From Nakamurella sp. PAMC28650 (lineage in GTDB: Bacteria > Actinomycetota > Actinomycetes > Mycobacteriales > Nakamurellaceae), in assembly GCF_014303395.1 (NCBI RefSeq), contig NZ_CP060298.1, forward strand, positions 3,181,001 to 3,245,000: DNA of 64,000 bases. Direction: 5' to 3'. This document shows positions 8,911 through 18,269 of the stretch, in pieces; positions within the stretch are counted from its first letter, which is position 1; each line of letters starts with the position of its first letter. The notes under the pieces were generated by a model that worked only from the letters and a program-made list of their open reading frames with translations, had not been told where the DNA came from and ran no database searches. The position numbers were made by a program, and so were the translations under genes.

Positions 8911-9899
8911 CTGCCGATCACCGTCCGCCCGATGTCGGCTGCGGCGCCGAGACTGTAGGTCCCGGCGGGGTCCTCGTCCGTGGCGGCCGGCACCAGGACG
9001 ATGTCGTCGGCGCCGGCCTCGATGTACTCGCGCATCCTGGCCGCCACCTGCTCGCGGCCCCCCACCAGCCCGACGACCGTGTGGAGCGAGGCCGGGACGG
9101 CAGCGAGCAGTGCGCCGGGATGGGGCCGGGTCCGGGCCAGGGCGACGAGGTCGGCATATCCGGCCCGGCAGAACATCTCGGCGTACCCCGGGGCGGCCAG
9201 GTAGCCCACCACCCCCCGGCGCATCTGCTCGATCGCCTGCGGGCCCGGATCGATCGCACAGGTCGTCCAGACCGCGACGCGTGGACGCGGGCGGCCGCAG
9301 TCGGCCGCCGCCTTCTCCAGCTTCGTGACCAGGGCCCGGACGGAGGGCGGATCCACGAGATTCAGCACCATGGTGTCGGCGTGCAGGGCCGCCGCCCTGA
9401 TCGCCTGGTCCCCGAACGCGGCGATGACCAGATCCGACCGGGGGGGCGGCAAGCGGAGTCGGTACCCGCTGGTGTGCAGGACCTCTCCGTCCAGTTCGGT
9501 CTTCCGGCCGTCCAGCAGGGAACGCACCGCGCCGGCCGATTCGGCCAGCGCGAGACCGGACCGACTGCGGTCGCGACCGTGCCAGGACTCGACGACCGTG
9601 GTCGAGGACGTGCCGAGCGCCACGGAGACCTTGCGGCCCGTCAGGGCGGCGACCGAGGCGACGCCGATCGCGATCATCGCCGGGTCGCGGACGGCCACCG
9701 CGAACGGACCCAGTACCAGGCCGGCCTGCCGGAACGTCCGACCGACGTGGGTCCCGAGCGCGAAGGCGTCCCAGGTGGCCATCTCGCCGATCCAGATCGC
9801 CCGATATCCCAGTGAGTCGGCGATCCCAGCGGTGCGGATGACCTCCTCGGGGGGACGGTCCTGCCACAGTCCGAGGGAGACCTCGAGATGTACGCCCAC
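8907..9899 (-). CDS. LLM-class (F420-dependent type) flavin oxidoreductase
   Basis: About 330 residues with the luciferase-like TIM barrel. The N-terminal strand (VHLEVSLGLW), the early SLGYRAIWIGEMATWD segment and the SVALGTSSTTVVESWHGRDR region are typical of actinobacterial LLM proteins using reduced F420; fbiC at 56070 shows the cofactor is made. The substrate is unknown. GTG 9899 matches the usual N-terminus; an in-frame ATG at 9974 abuts the shared operator at 9977-9999. It is the last gene of the leftward catabolic run and seems to have its own promoter, since 147 bases separate it from the ligase gene upstream. Confidence 0.82.
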   Translation of the reverse strand: MGVHLEVSLGLWQDRPPEEVIRTAGIADSLGYRAIWIGEMATWDAFALGTHVGRTFRQAGLVLGPFAVAVRDPAMIAIGVASVAALTGRKVSVALGTSSTTVVESWHGRDRSRSGLALAESAGAVRSLLDGRKTELDGEVLHTSGYRLRLPPPRSDLVIAAFGDQAIRAAALHADTMVLNLVDPPSVRALVTKLEKAAADCGRPRPRVAVWTTCAIDPGPQAIEQMRRGVVGYLAAPGYAEMFCRAGYADLVALARTRPHPGALLAAVPASLHTVVGLVGGREQVAARMREYIEAGADDIVLVPAATDEDPAGTYSLGAAADIGRTVIGS

Positions 9900-9976
9900 G
9901 ACTGCTCTTCCCTGGTCCACTCGATGGCCCGCGTTGTTTCCTCCGGCCGTGGGCACTTGCCGGCGACCGTCCATCG

Positions 9977-9999
9977 GTACTACAACTAACAGTGTTGCA
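9977..9999 (-). promoter_or_regulatory. Shared catabolic operator, site 1
   Basis: Read toward the oxidoreductase gene the site is AACACTGTTAGTTGTAGTAC, which I use as the reference form. It contains the small palindrome AACACTGTT. Five other sites in the 9-32 kb region match it closely, each at a gene start. The binding regulator is not identified. Confidence 0.7.
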
Positions 10000-10046
10000 T
10001 GTGCGAACCAGCAGCGGTGCAGCGACATCGACCTCGCCTCCTGATC

Positions 10047-11651
10047 TCATCGGCGGCCGTCATCCGGGGATTGCCGGTGGCGGGCGTCAGGTGCGTCCGA
10101 GGTGCCCAGTGCCCACATCGCCCGCAAGGCCGGCTTGTCGATCTTGAGACTCGCGGTGCGGGGCAGGGTGTCGACGAAACGGACCCGGGTGGGCTTCTTG
10201 TAGGAGGCGATCCGCGCTCGCGCGGCGTCGATCAGCGCCGCCTCGTCCAGGCCAGGATCCGAGACCACCGCGAAGGCCACCACCGTCTCGCCCCAGCGCT
10301 CGTCGGGCACACCGAACACGGCCAGTTCGGCCAGTCCGGGCAGGCCGGCCATGGCGGCCTCGACCTCGGCGGGATAGACGTTCATCCCGCCCGAGACGAT
10401 CATGTCCTTGGCCCGGTCGGTGACGTACAGATAGCCCGCCTCGTCCAACCTCCCGATGTCGCCGGTCAGCAGTCTTCCGTCCCGGACGGCCTCGGCCGTC
10501 AGGTCCGGCCGGCCGAGGTACCCGACGAACTGGGTGTCAGAGCGGACGGTGATCTCGCCCGTCTCGCCCGGGCCGAGGCCGGCGCCGTCGGCCCCCACGA
10601 TGGCGATGTCGGCCTGGTGGACGGGACGTCCGGCGCTCGCGTAGACGTCCTGGGCGCGGCAGGCGGGGGTCCAGTCCTCGTGTTCGGTCCTGGTCACCGG
10701 AGCGCCGGTCTCCGTCATTCCGTAGGCCTCGGCAAAACGTGACCCGACCGCCTCGACCAGAAGCCGGACCGCGGCCGGCGGCAGACTGGAGCCCGAATGC
10801 ACTGCCACCCGCAAGGTCTCGAGCACTTCCGGTCTTCGCCGCACCTGCTCGACGAACTCGCCGGCCAGCGGAGTGGGCAGGTAGGTGAACTGGGAGCCCT
10901 CGGCAACCATCGCGTCGAACCACTGGTCCGGCGCCAGCCCGGCCATGAAGGAGAGCTCACCCCTGAGATAGAGGTGGGGGAGCACCACACCCCAGATACC
11001 GGACACGAACGAGAGCGTGCCGGTGAAGGCGCACCGGCTGCGGGGACGCATGTCGAAGTGCACCGGCATGTGCTGCAGGATCCGCAGCAGGGTGCGCTGG
11101 CTGTGCATCACCCCCTTGGGCCTGCCGGTGGTCCCGCTGGTGTATCCGACGATGGCCAGATCATCGGGACTGCGCGGGATCTCGGGGACCGACGTCGATG
11201 ATCGGTCCAGCAGGTCGCTCCACCGCAGGTGACCGCGGGCCGCCGGCTCGCCCAGCGCGACGACCAGTGGGGTGTCCCCGACCGCGTCCAGATCCGCGAT
11301 CCGCGGCCCGAGTTCGTCGGCGTAGGCGAAGGCGCGGGGCCGGGCGTCCGCCAGGATGCCGCTCACCTCAGCGCCGGCCAGTCGGTCGTTGACGTGCACC
11401 GCAGGGTAGCCGCCGAGGAGGCACCCGAGATAGGCCTCGACGGCCTCCACCCGATCCGTGACCATCAGCGCGACGGGGTCGCCCGGCCGAAGTCCGTTGC
11501 CGCTTAGGGCGTGTGCGAACCGGCTGGCGTTCTCCAGCAGCTGCCGATGGGTCCGGGTCCGGCCGTGGGCCCGCAGTGCGACCCGGCCGCCGCCACGATC
11601 GAGCGATCTGGCCAGTGCGCCGCCGGCCGTGTCCACCGGGGAGGCGATCAA
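10047..11651 (-). CDS. AMP-forming acyl-CoA synthetase (ligase 1)
   Basis: ANL-superfamily enzyme that activates a carboxylic acid as acyl-AMP and then acyl-CoA; about 534 residues. It shows the phosphate loop YTSGTTGRPKG, the AYGMTETG adenine motif, LLTGDIGRLDEAGYLYVTDRAKDMI and a C-terminal PRTASLKIDK containing the catalytic lysine. TTG 11651 overlaps the stop of the upstream LEH-like gene, suggesting coupling; GTG 11636 is an alternative and the frame is open to 11723. The substrate cannot be told from the sequence. It follows ligase 2 and the LEH-like protein in one leftward operon. Confidence 0.88.
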   Translation of the reverse strand: MIASPVDTAGGALARSLDRGGGRVALRAHGRTRTHRQLLENASRFAHALSGNGLRPGDPVALMVTDRVEAVEAYLGCLLGGYPAVHVNDRLAGAEVSGILADARPRAFAYADELGPRIADLDAVGDTPLVVALGEPAARGHLRWSDLLDRSSTSVPEIPRSPDDLAIVGYTSGTTGRPKGVMHSQRTLLRILQHMPVHFDMRPRSRCAFTGTLSFVSGIWGVVLPHLYLRGELSFMAGLAPDQWFDAMVAEGSQFTYLPTPLAGEFVEQVRRRPEVLETLRVAVHSGSSLPPAAVRLLVEAVGSRFAEAYGMTETGAPVTRTEHEDWTPACRAQDVYASAGRPVHQADIAIVGADGAGLGPGETGEITVRSDTQFVGYLGRPDLTAEAVRDGRLLTGDIGRLDEAGYLYVTDRAKDMIVSGGMNVYPAEVEAAMAGLPGLAELAVFGVPDERWGETVVAFAVVSDPGLDEAALIDAARARIASYKKPTRVRFVDTLPRTASLKIDKPALRAMWALGTSDAPDARHRQSPDDGRR

Positions 11652-12049
11652 TGGGCGAAGTCCTGGCTCGGGACGACGCCCATGCCGCGCAGCAGCGTTG
11701 CCCGGTCGTAGTACTCGAGCCACTGGGTCACCATGCCGTTCTCGACGGACAGGATGCCGACCACCGGTACCTCGCCGTGATGGCCGTTGGTGTCGAAATC
11801 GTCCACCCGCTCGACCCAGACGCGGCCGCCGATGATCCCGATCGCCTTGATGTGCAACTTGATCCGTTCGAGCCCCCTGGCCAGCACGGTGAGCCGTTCG
11901 GCGAAAGCGGCTCTTCCGACGACCGGTTCGCTCATCACGCTCTGCAGCACCCCGTCGGGAGCGAAGAGTGCCTCCACCCTGGCCCAGTCCTGGGCCGACC
12001 AGGAATCCAGGATCTCCTGGACCACTGCGATCTTCTCGTCGTCCGTCAT
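11648..12049 (-). CDS. Limonene-1,2-epoxide hydrolase-like protein (SnoaL/NTF2 fold)
   Basis: A 133-residue cone-fold protein. The segment VERVDDF...QWLEYYD matches the catalytic half of limonene-1,2-epoxide hydrolases, where an Arg-Asp-Asp set activates water. R81 and D83 are present and W110 is kept, but the second acid is E112 instead of Asp. It may be an epoxide hydrolase with an altered acid, or a related isomerase or cyclase. It sits between two acyl-CoA ligases with overlaps on both sides (4 bases each), so it should act in the same pathway. The assignment is by fold and motif; the substrate is unknown. Confidence 0.65.
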   Translation of the reverse strand: MTDDEKIAVVQEILDSWSAQDWARVEALFAPDGVLQSVMSEPVVGRAAFAERLTVLARGLERIKLHIKAIGIIGGRVWVERVDDFDTNGHHGEVPVVGILSVENGMVTQWLEYYDRATLLRGMGVVPSQDFAH

Positions 12050-13758
12050 GCTCGCTGCCCCACTTCTTCGCGTAGTTCTCGTTTGAGGATCTTGCCGACC
12101 GGGTTGCGTGGCAGTTCGCTGCGCAGGTCCAGCCGCTCGGGGAGCTTGAAGGTGGCGATCTCCTGCGCGACGAGGTGGTCGACGACGTCCTGCAGCGTGA
12201 TCGATCTTCCCGGCCTCGGGACCACCACGGCGCAGATTCGCTCGCCGAGCACGTCGTCGGGGTATCCGATCACCGCGACGTCCGCGATGTCCGGGTGGCC
12301 GGCGATCATCGTCTCGAGTTCGGCCGGGGCGATGTTCATCCCGCCGCGGATGATGAGATCCTTGGCCCTGTCGACGTAGCGGAGGAATTCCTGGTGCGGC
12401 CCGTCGATCACGAACAGATCACCGGTCCGCAGGAAACCCTCTTCGTCGAATGGACTCGGCACCCGGGCGGCGTCCAGGTATCCGGCGAACAGGCTGGGCC
12501 CGCGAAGCCGCAGCTCACCCGGGACTCCGGGTTCGTCGATCTCCCGTCCGGTGGCGGGATCGACGAGCTTGATCGTGGTCTGCCTCGATGCGGGGAAACT
12601 CCACTCCCGTCCGCCGCCGTAGCGCGGGAAGAAGCGCGCCCGCTGGGCGGCGTCGGTCATCAGGACGACGTCCGTCATCAGGGAGATGCCCTCGTTGGAC
12701 CCGAAGTAGTTGATGATGCTGATGCCGTGTCGCTCGTGCCAGCCCCGCACCATCCACTCCTGCAACGGGACCGATCCGGAGCCGATGCTGGTCAGGGACG
12801 AGATGTCGGCGTCCGCAAGGATCTCCTCCCGCTGCAGCAGCAGGGCCAGCACCGCCGGGGGTGCCAGCGTGTAGGTGATCCGCTCGTCCGTCACCTGCCG
12901 GAGGAACACCGCCAGATCGAAGGAATGATGTTGCACCATCAGGCATCCCACCCGGAGCCACGGCAGCAACATGCCGTTGATACCGGCCATGTTCACCATC
13001 GGGAAGGGGTTCAGGATCCGGGAATCATGGGTCAGGTGCGGCGAGTAGACCGTGTCCCAGCTCATCACCAGCCACTCGTAGTGGGCACGGGGGACCCCCT
13101 TCGGCCGGCTCTCCGTCCCGGAGGTCCAACAGATGGTGATGCAGTCGTTCGGGTTCACCGGGTGGGTGTCGGCGTAGGCCTGCACCCCGCCCGCATGGTG
13201 ATCGTCCAGGCCGGCGACCGCGGCGGCCAGCCCCGTGGAACCGGGCACCACGGCTGGGCCGTAGTGCAGAACGGTGCGGAGCGATGCGATGTCGGGCATC
13301 ATGCTGACCACATCGGCGGCCGCGGAACGTTTCTGGATGCGGTCGGCGGTGATGAAGGCCGTGATCGCGCCGATGTTGCCGAGCTCCACCAACTCATGAC
13401 GCCGGTACTGCACGGGCAGCGGCGAGATGATCGCCCTGACCCGCCAGATGGCCAGGTAGGCACAGACCAGCTCGACGGTGTTGGGCAGCTGGACGGCGAT
13501 GACGTCCCCTTCGCCCAGACCCGACGCCAGCAGAACGGCGGCCAGCTGGTCGACCTCGACGGCCAGCTCGTTCCAGCTGACCCGGCGCGGGTCGAGGTCG
13601 ACCAGATCCCGCTTGTTCGGCGCGTCGACCACGGCCGGGTCGTCGCCGAACTCGGCCACCCGGTCCAGGAACAACTGCTGCACCGTTTCATCGGTCCAGG
13701 CTCCGCGTCCGACCCATTCGTCGATCCGGTCCTGCGGGTGCATCTTCCTGGCAGGCAT
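12046..13758 (-). CDS. AMP-forming acyl-CoA synthetase (ligase 2)
   Basis: A 570-residue ANL-superfamily acid-CoA ligase. Motifs: CWTSGTESRPKGVPR phosphate loop (residues about 210-225), YFGSNEGISL adenine motif, FLRTGDLF...YVDRAKDLIIRGGMNIAPAE hinge, and LPRNPVGKILKREL with the catalytic lysine. ATG 13758 has AGGAG 6 bases upstream. It resembles ligase 3 at 23230 far more than the other two: both share the NDCxTxCWTSGTE and ILNPFPMVN...GM...LPWL segments and have about the same length. The pair may be duplicates acting on related acids. It is translated just upstream of the LEH-like gene. Confidence 0.9.
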   Translation of the reverse strand: MPARKMHPQDRIDEWVGRGAWTDETVQQLFLDRVAEFGDDPAVVDAPNKRDLVDLDPRRVSWNELAVEVDQLAAVLLASGLGEGDVIAVQLPNTVELVCAYLAIWRVRAIISPLPVQYRRHELVELGNIGAITAFITADRIQKRSAAADVVSMMPDIASLRTVLHYGPAVVPGSTGLAAAVAGLDDHHAGGVQAYADTHPVNPNDCITICWTSGTESRPKGVPRAHYEWLVMSWDTVYSPHLTHDSRILNPFPMVNMAGINGMLLPWLRVGCLMVQHHSFDLAVFLRQVTDERITYTLAPPAVLALLLQREEILADADISSLTSIGSGSVPLQEWMVRGWHERHGISIINYFGSNEGISLMTDVVLMTDAAQRARFFPRYGGGREWSFPASRQTTIKLVDPATGREIDEPGVPGELRLRGPSLFAGYLDAARVPSPFDEEGFLRTGDLFVIDGPHQEFLRYVDRAKDLIIRGGMNIAPAELETMIAGHPDIADVAVIGYPDDVLGERICAVVVPRPGRSITLQDVVDHLVAQEIATFKLPERLDLRSELPRNPVGKILKRELREEVGQRA

Positions 13759-13776
13759 GGGCAACTCCTTTCACGC

Positions 13777-13821
13777 TGTCGAGCTGTTCGGTGTCGGATC
13801 GTTCGGTGTCGAGTCGTTCGG
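13777..13821. repeat. 15-bp tandem repeat, three copies
   Basis: Three near-identical 15-bp units (TGTCGAGCTGTTCGG and variants) at 13777-13791, 13792-13806 and 13807-13821, in the gap between the original end of the substrate-binding gene and the ligase 2 start. No function is seen. Confidence 0.8.
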
Positions 13822-13841
13822 TGTACCGCGGTCGGAGCGGA

Positions 13842-13955
13842 TCACTTGCCGCTGACGTCGATCAATCCGCCGTCGGCCTTGAACGTCTTGGTCGCCGCGC
13901 TCCAGATGAACGTCTGGAAGGCACTGAAACCAGTCAGCTCGGTGGGGGTGCTGAC
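13842..13955 (-). pseudogene. Orphaned C-terminal tail of the substrate-binding protein
   Basis: Beyond the TAG stop of the binding-protein gene the same frame stays open for another 37 codons and ends at TGA (13842-13844). The tail reads like the normal protein end (VSTPTELTGFSAFQTFIW, later LIDVSGK) and keeps high third-position GC. The gene therefore once ended here, and the TAG at 13956-13958 probably replaced a tyrosine codon. Alternatives are stop-codon readthrough or a sequencing error. Confidence 0.7.
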
Positions 13956-15272
13956 CTATTTGATGCCGTTGATCAGCATCGGTGATGCGTAGGACTGGTC
14001 ACGTGCGGCCTGGATGACGCCGACGTGCGTCAGACCGCTGGACGACGCGGCGGCCTGCTTCAGGGTGTTGATGGTCAGGTCCGCCTCTAGCCAGCCGGCC
14101 ACCGTGATGGTGTTGGTCCGGTCGGCCGTGGTGACCTCCGAGAGGTACTGCTCGACACCGGCGTCGGCGGCCAGTGCCGGGTCGCCCGGATCCTTCAGGT
14201 ACTTGGGGATCACGTTGCCGTCCGCCGCCGCGCCGGCCGCGACGTAGGCCGTGCCGTCGGCGCAGTTGCTCGGGTTCACGACGAGCTTGGGGGTGAACCC
14301 GATGCGGGCCAGGGCCTGCACCACCGGTCCGCAGTCGGTGGTGATGCCTGCCGTGTAGACCACGTCGACGCGGGCGGCCTTGAGAGCGGTGGCGGCAGCG
14401 TTGGGATCGGTCGACGGCGCGATGGCGGAGATGGTCAGGTTCGTACCCTTGGCGGCCGCCTGGAACGCCTCGGACTCGCCCTTGCCGGACGCGGTCTGGT
14501 TCTCGGCGATACCGACCTTCGCCCCGTTCGGGAACTTCGCCTTGATCACACCGATGTCGTATTTCGCCTCGGCGTTGCCGGCCGGCAGGAACTGCACCGT
14601 CCATGGGTACTGCGAGATGTCGCGATACTGCTGGACCGAAGAACTGGCGTACAGCAGCGGAATGCAGGCGGCGTTCTGGTCGTCGGCCATCGCCCCGACC
14701 GGACCGCTGCCGAAGGTCACCAGCGAATCGACGTGATCGCTCTGGATGAACTGCACCTCGTTGGCCTTGGCCTTGTCCGGGGCGTACGCATCGTCCTTGA
14801 ACTGGACGTCGATCTTCACCCCGTTGATGCCGCCCTTGGCGTTCTCGGCGGCGATCCGCGCCTTGTAGCCGTCCAGCGCGTAGGTGACCACCCCGGCGAC
14901 GGGCCCGGAAAGCGGTGCGCTGTAACCGATCTTGTAGGTCCCGGTGATCACCTTGGTGGCCGAGGCCGGATCGTCGCACTTGGAGGTGTCGACCTTGAAT
15001 CCGCCGGCCGTCGCGCCGGGGGAGGACGCGGCGGAACCACTGGACGCGGCCGGGGCGGAGGACGCCGACGAGCCGGACGCGGCGGCCGGGCTCCCGGCCG
15101 CGGCGGGTACGGAGCTGGCGGCGGCGGCGGCGGCCGTCGAGGCCGAGGATGACGGGGACGAGCCGGCAGCACCGGACGAGCTCGACGAGCAACCCGAAAG
15201 AGCAAGGGCTGCAACCGTGAGACATGCGAACGGGGCAACCAGGTACGACCGTGGACCTGATGATCTGAGCAC
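13956..15272 (-). CDS. Liv-type ABC transporter substrate-binding lipoprotein, C-terminally truncated
   Basis: A 438-residue periplasmic-binding-fold (type I) lipoprotein that would capture the imported ligand. The N-terminus is a lipoprotein signal peptide with lipobox LSGC (Cys28), followed by a Ser/Ala-rich linker to about residue 95. The binding domain then begins YKIGYSAPLSGPVAGVV. Liv-type importers move branched-chain amino acids but also aromatic acids and amides; context favours an organic acid here. It ends at an in-frame TAG (13956-13958) about 38 codons before the apparent ancestral end at 13842, so the last strand and helix are missing. It follows the two permease genes. Confidence 0.88.
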   Translation of the reverse strand: MLRSSGPRSYLVAPFACLTVAALALSGCSSSSSGAAGSSPSSSASTAAAAAASSVPAAAGSPAAASGSSASSAPAASSGSAASSPGATAGGFKVDTSKCDDPASATKVITGTYKIGYSAPLSGPVAGVVTYALDGYKARIAAENAKGGINGVKIDVQFKDDAYAPDKAKANEVQFIQSDHVDSLVTFGSGPVGAMADDQNAACIPLLYASSSVQQYRDISQYPWTVQFLPAGNAEAKYDIGVIKAKFPNGAKVGIAENQTASGKGESEAFQAAAKGTNLTISAIAPSTDPNAAATALKAARVDVVYTAGITTDCGPVVQALARIGFTPKLVVNPSNCADGTAYVAAGAAADGNVIPKYLKDPGDPALAADAGVEQYLSEVTTADRTNTITVAGWLEADLTINTLKQAAASSSGLTHVGVIQAARDQSYASPMLINGIK

Positions 15273-15323
15273 GAGAGGCCTTTCTGAGAGGGCGGGCAGG
15301 TGTGGGTCAAGGACGTTGGTGGG

Positions 15324-16535
15324 TCAGGGACGTGCGTGGGTCGGGGGGTTCTCCGTCGGGGGGTTCCCGGTCGGATCGTGGGGTTCGCGTTGGTCGGGTG
15401 CGACCGGCGTGCGCAGACCCGGAACCACCTGCAGCACCTTGCGGGTGAGGCGGAAGAAGGCGCCGGTGAGTCCCTCCGGGGCGACGAACACGATCAGGAT
15501 CAGTGCGGCCCCGAACAGCACCGCGGCCGCCTGCCCCTGCCCGATGTCCGAGGTGTAGTAGGGGATGTAGACGACGGCGATGGCACCGATGATCGGCCCG
15601 AATCTGGTCGCCTCACCGCCGATCACGAGACCGGTCAGCAGGGCGATCGCATTCAGAAGGGTGAACGAGTCGTTGGCGACCAGGCTCCCGAGATACATCG
15701 CGAACAGCCCGCCGGCGACTCCGGTGAGGGCACCGGACAGGCCGAAGGAGATGGTCTTCACCGCCGCCAGGTTGACTCCGGAGGCGGCGGCGGCGATCTC
15801 GTTGTCCCTGGCCGCCATCATGGCCAGCCCGTACCGGCTGCGCACGATGTTGTGCACCAGCACCATCACGATCACCAGGATCACGACGCAGAGCCAGTAC
15901 AGCCACTTTCCTCGGTCCGACAGGGTGAACCCGGAAAAGGCGGGCGGGCGGAGCATGGCCCGTCTGATGGTCAGGCCCTGCGCGCCCCCGGTGAGGTCGC
16001 TGAACCGCGCGATCACCTCCGGGAAGGCCACCCCGAACGCCAGCGTGACCATCGCCAGGTACAGACCCCGGATGCGAAGGGCGGGCAGACCGATCACCAG
16101 ACCGACCAGGAAGCAGACGATGAACGCGATCGGCAGGGTGTACTCGGCGCGCCAGCCGTATTTCACCACCAGGATCCCGGTGGTGTACGCGCTGATTCCG
16201 AAGAAGGCGGAATGGCCGACGTAGACCAGCCCGGTGTAGCCGGTCGCGATGTTCAGCCCGGCGATGGCGATCGCGTAGATCATCACCCTGGTCAGCTGGC
16301 CCTGGTTGAACTCGCCGAGACCGCCGCCCCACACGACGATCACGGCCGCGAGGATCACGCCGAGCGTCAACAGCGCGAGGTGCGGTGTCGAGTTGCGCCG
16401 GATCGACCACGGCAGGCGGCGTCCCGCCTCACGGATCGGCGGCGCCGACTGGCGGGAGGCAACCAGTTCGCCATCGGGCGGTGGTGGCGTCAGGTCGGCG
16501 GCCGGCCCGTCGGGGTTGACGGATTGGGTTGTCAC
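15324..16535 (-). CDS. Liv-type ABC transporter permease (LivM-like)
   Basis: A 403-residue inner-membrane permease. A 45-residue polar N-terminus precedes about nine hydrophobic helices. The segments GLNIATGYTGLVYVGHSAFFGISAYT and the cytoplasmic GLAMMAARDNEIAAAASGVN loop, which contacts the ATPases, identify the LivM branch. A proline-rich 40-residue tail is unusual. GTG 16535 overlaps the LivH stop by 4 bases. With LivH it forms the channel for the ligand delivered by the adjacent binding protein. Confidence 0.92.
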   Translation of the reverse strand: MTTQSVNPDGPAADLTPPPPDGELVASRQSAPPIREAGRRLPWSIRRNSTPHLALLTLGVILAAVIVVWGGGLGEFNQGQLTRVMIYAIAIAGLNIATGYTGLVYVGHSAFFGISAYTTGILVVKYGWRAEYTLPIAFIVCFLVGLVIGLPALRIRGLYLAMVTLAFGVAFPEVIARFSDLTGGAQGLTIRRAMLRPPAFSGFTLSDRGKWLYWLCVVILVIVMVLVHNIVRSRYGLAMMAARDNEIAAAASGVNLAAVKTISFGLSGALTGVAGGLFAMYLGSLVANDSFTLLNAIALLTGLVIGGEATRFGPIIGAIAVVYIPYYTSDIGQGQAAAVLFGAALILIVFVAPEGLTGAFFRLTRKVLQVVPGLRTPVAPDQREPHDPTGNPPTENPPTHARP

Positions 16536-17431
16536 ACGCGCTCCACTCGTCTGGCACCGAACAGGCCGGTGGGCTTGGCGACCAGCACCAGCACGATGAT
16601 CACCAGAGCCAGCGTGAGCTGCAGTGATCCGCCGAGGAAGGTGGCGTAGCCGTTGATCATCGATTCCGCGATACCGAGCCCGAGTCCTCCGACGACGGCT
16701 CCCTTGGCGCTGTCGAGGCCACCGAACAGGGCGGCCGCCGAGGCGAAGATGAGAATCGAGAAGAAGGAACTCAGATCCAGTTCCTGAGGCGGCAGCACGG
16801 GTACGAGCAGAATCCCGGCGAGTGCGCTGATGGCCGCGGAGATCCCCCAGCTCATGCTCAGCACGGTGCCGACCTTCACACCGGCCAGCGACGCGGATTC
16901 GGCGTTGGTCGCCACAGCGCGCATCTTGAGCCCGAGCCCGGTGCGGTGGAACAGCAACGACAGCAGGCCGACCACCACCAGCATGATCAGGAAGATCAGG
17001 ATGGTGTCGTAGTGCAGCCGTGCACCGCCGACCAGGAAGTAATCGGACTCCCCGCTGGGGAGCAGGTCCGGGAACTGCTTGTTGGCCGGTCCCCAGATCC
17101 AGCCGTCGAGCCCGTTGAGCCCGGTGAACAGGCCCAGACCCACGATGAGGACGGCGGTTTCGCTACGTCGTCGCACCGGGCGGATCAGTGTCCGTTCGGT
17201 CACCACCCCCATCACGAAGCCGACGGCCATGGCCGGTACCAGGGCAACCCAGATCGGCAGGCCCTTGGTGGTCAGCCACCAGGCGATGAAGCAGCAGAAC
17301 AGGGCGAACTCGCCCTGGGCGAAATTGATCGTCGACGAACTCCGGAACACCACCACCAGGGACAGCGCGATGAGCGTGTAGAGCGAGCCCGCGGTCACCC
17401 CGGAGAACAGTCGGTCGAGGAAGATGTCCAC
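16532..17431 (-). CDS. Liv-type ABC transporter permease (LivH-like)
   Basis: About 299 residues and eight or so membrane helices. The N-terminal LFSGVTAGSLYTLIALSLVVVFRSSSTINFAQGEF stretch (given here as parts of the first two helices) and the LGLKMRAVATNAESASLAGV coupling loop are diagnostic of LivH permeases. The start is taken as GTG 17431, which gives the family N-terminus and has GGGAG about 11 bases upstream; the frame is open to 17563. It is co-transcribed with the ATPases upstream and overlaps LivM downstream. Confidence 0.92.
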   Translation of the reverse strand: MDIFLDRLFSGVTAGSLYTLIALSLVVVFRSSSTINFAQGEFALFCCFIAWWLTTKGLPIWVALVPAMAVGFVMGVVTERTLIRPVRRRSETAVLIVGLGLFTGLNGLDGWIWGPANKQFPDLLPSGESDYFLVGGARLHYDTILIFLIMLVVVGLLSLLFHRTGLGLKMRAVATNAESASLAGVKVGTVLSMSWGISAAISALAGILLVPVLPPQELDLSSFFSILIFASAAALFGGLDSAKGAVVGGLGLGIAESMINGYATFLGGSLQLTLALVIIVLVLVAKPTGLFGARRVERV

Positions 17432-17504
17432 TGGAGGTGATGCTCCCGTTCTCGTTGGGGGGTGGGCGATTCGGACCGAGGGCCTGGAGTGGGGCCCGGG
17501 AAGG

Positions 17505-18265
<761 letters not shown>

Positions 18266-18269
<4 letters not shown>

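Noticed and set aside
12175-13992. 605-codon + strand frame opposite ligase 2
   Set aside because: Antisense shadow of a clear acyl-CoA ligase, with low-complexity composition and no domain.
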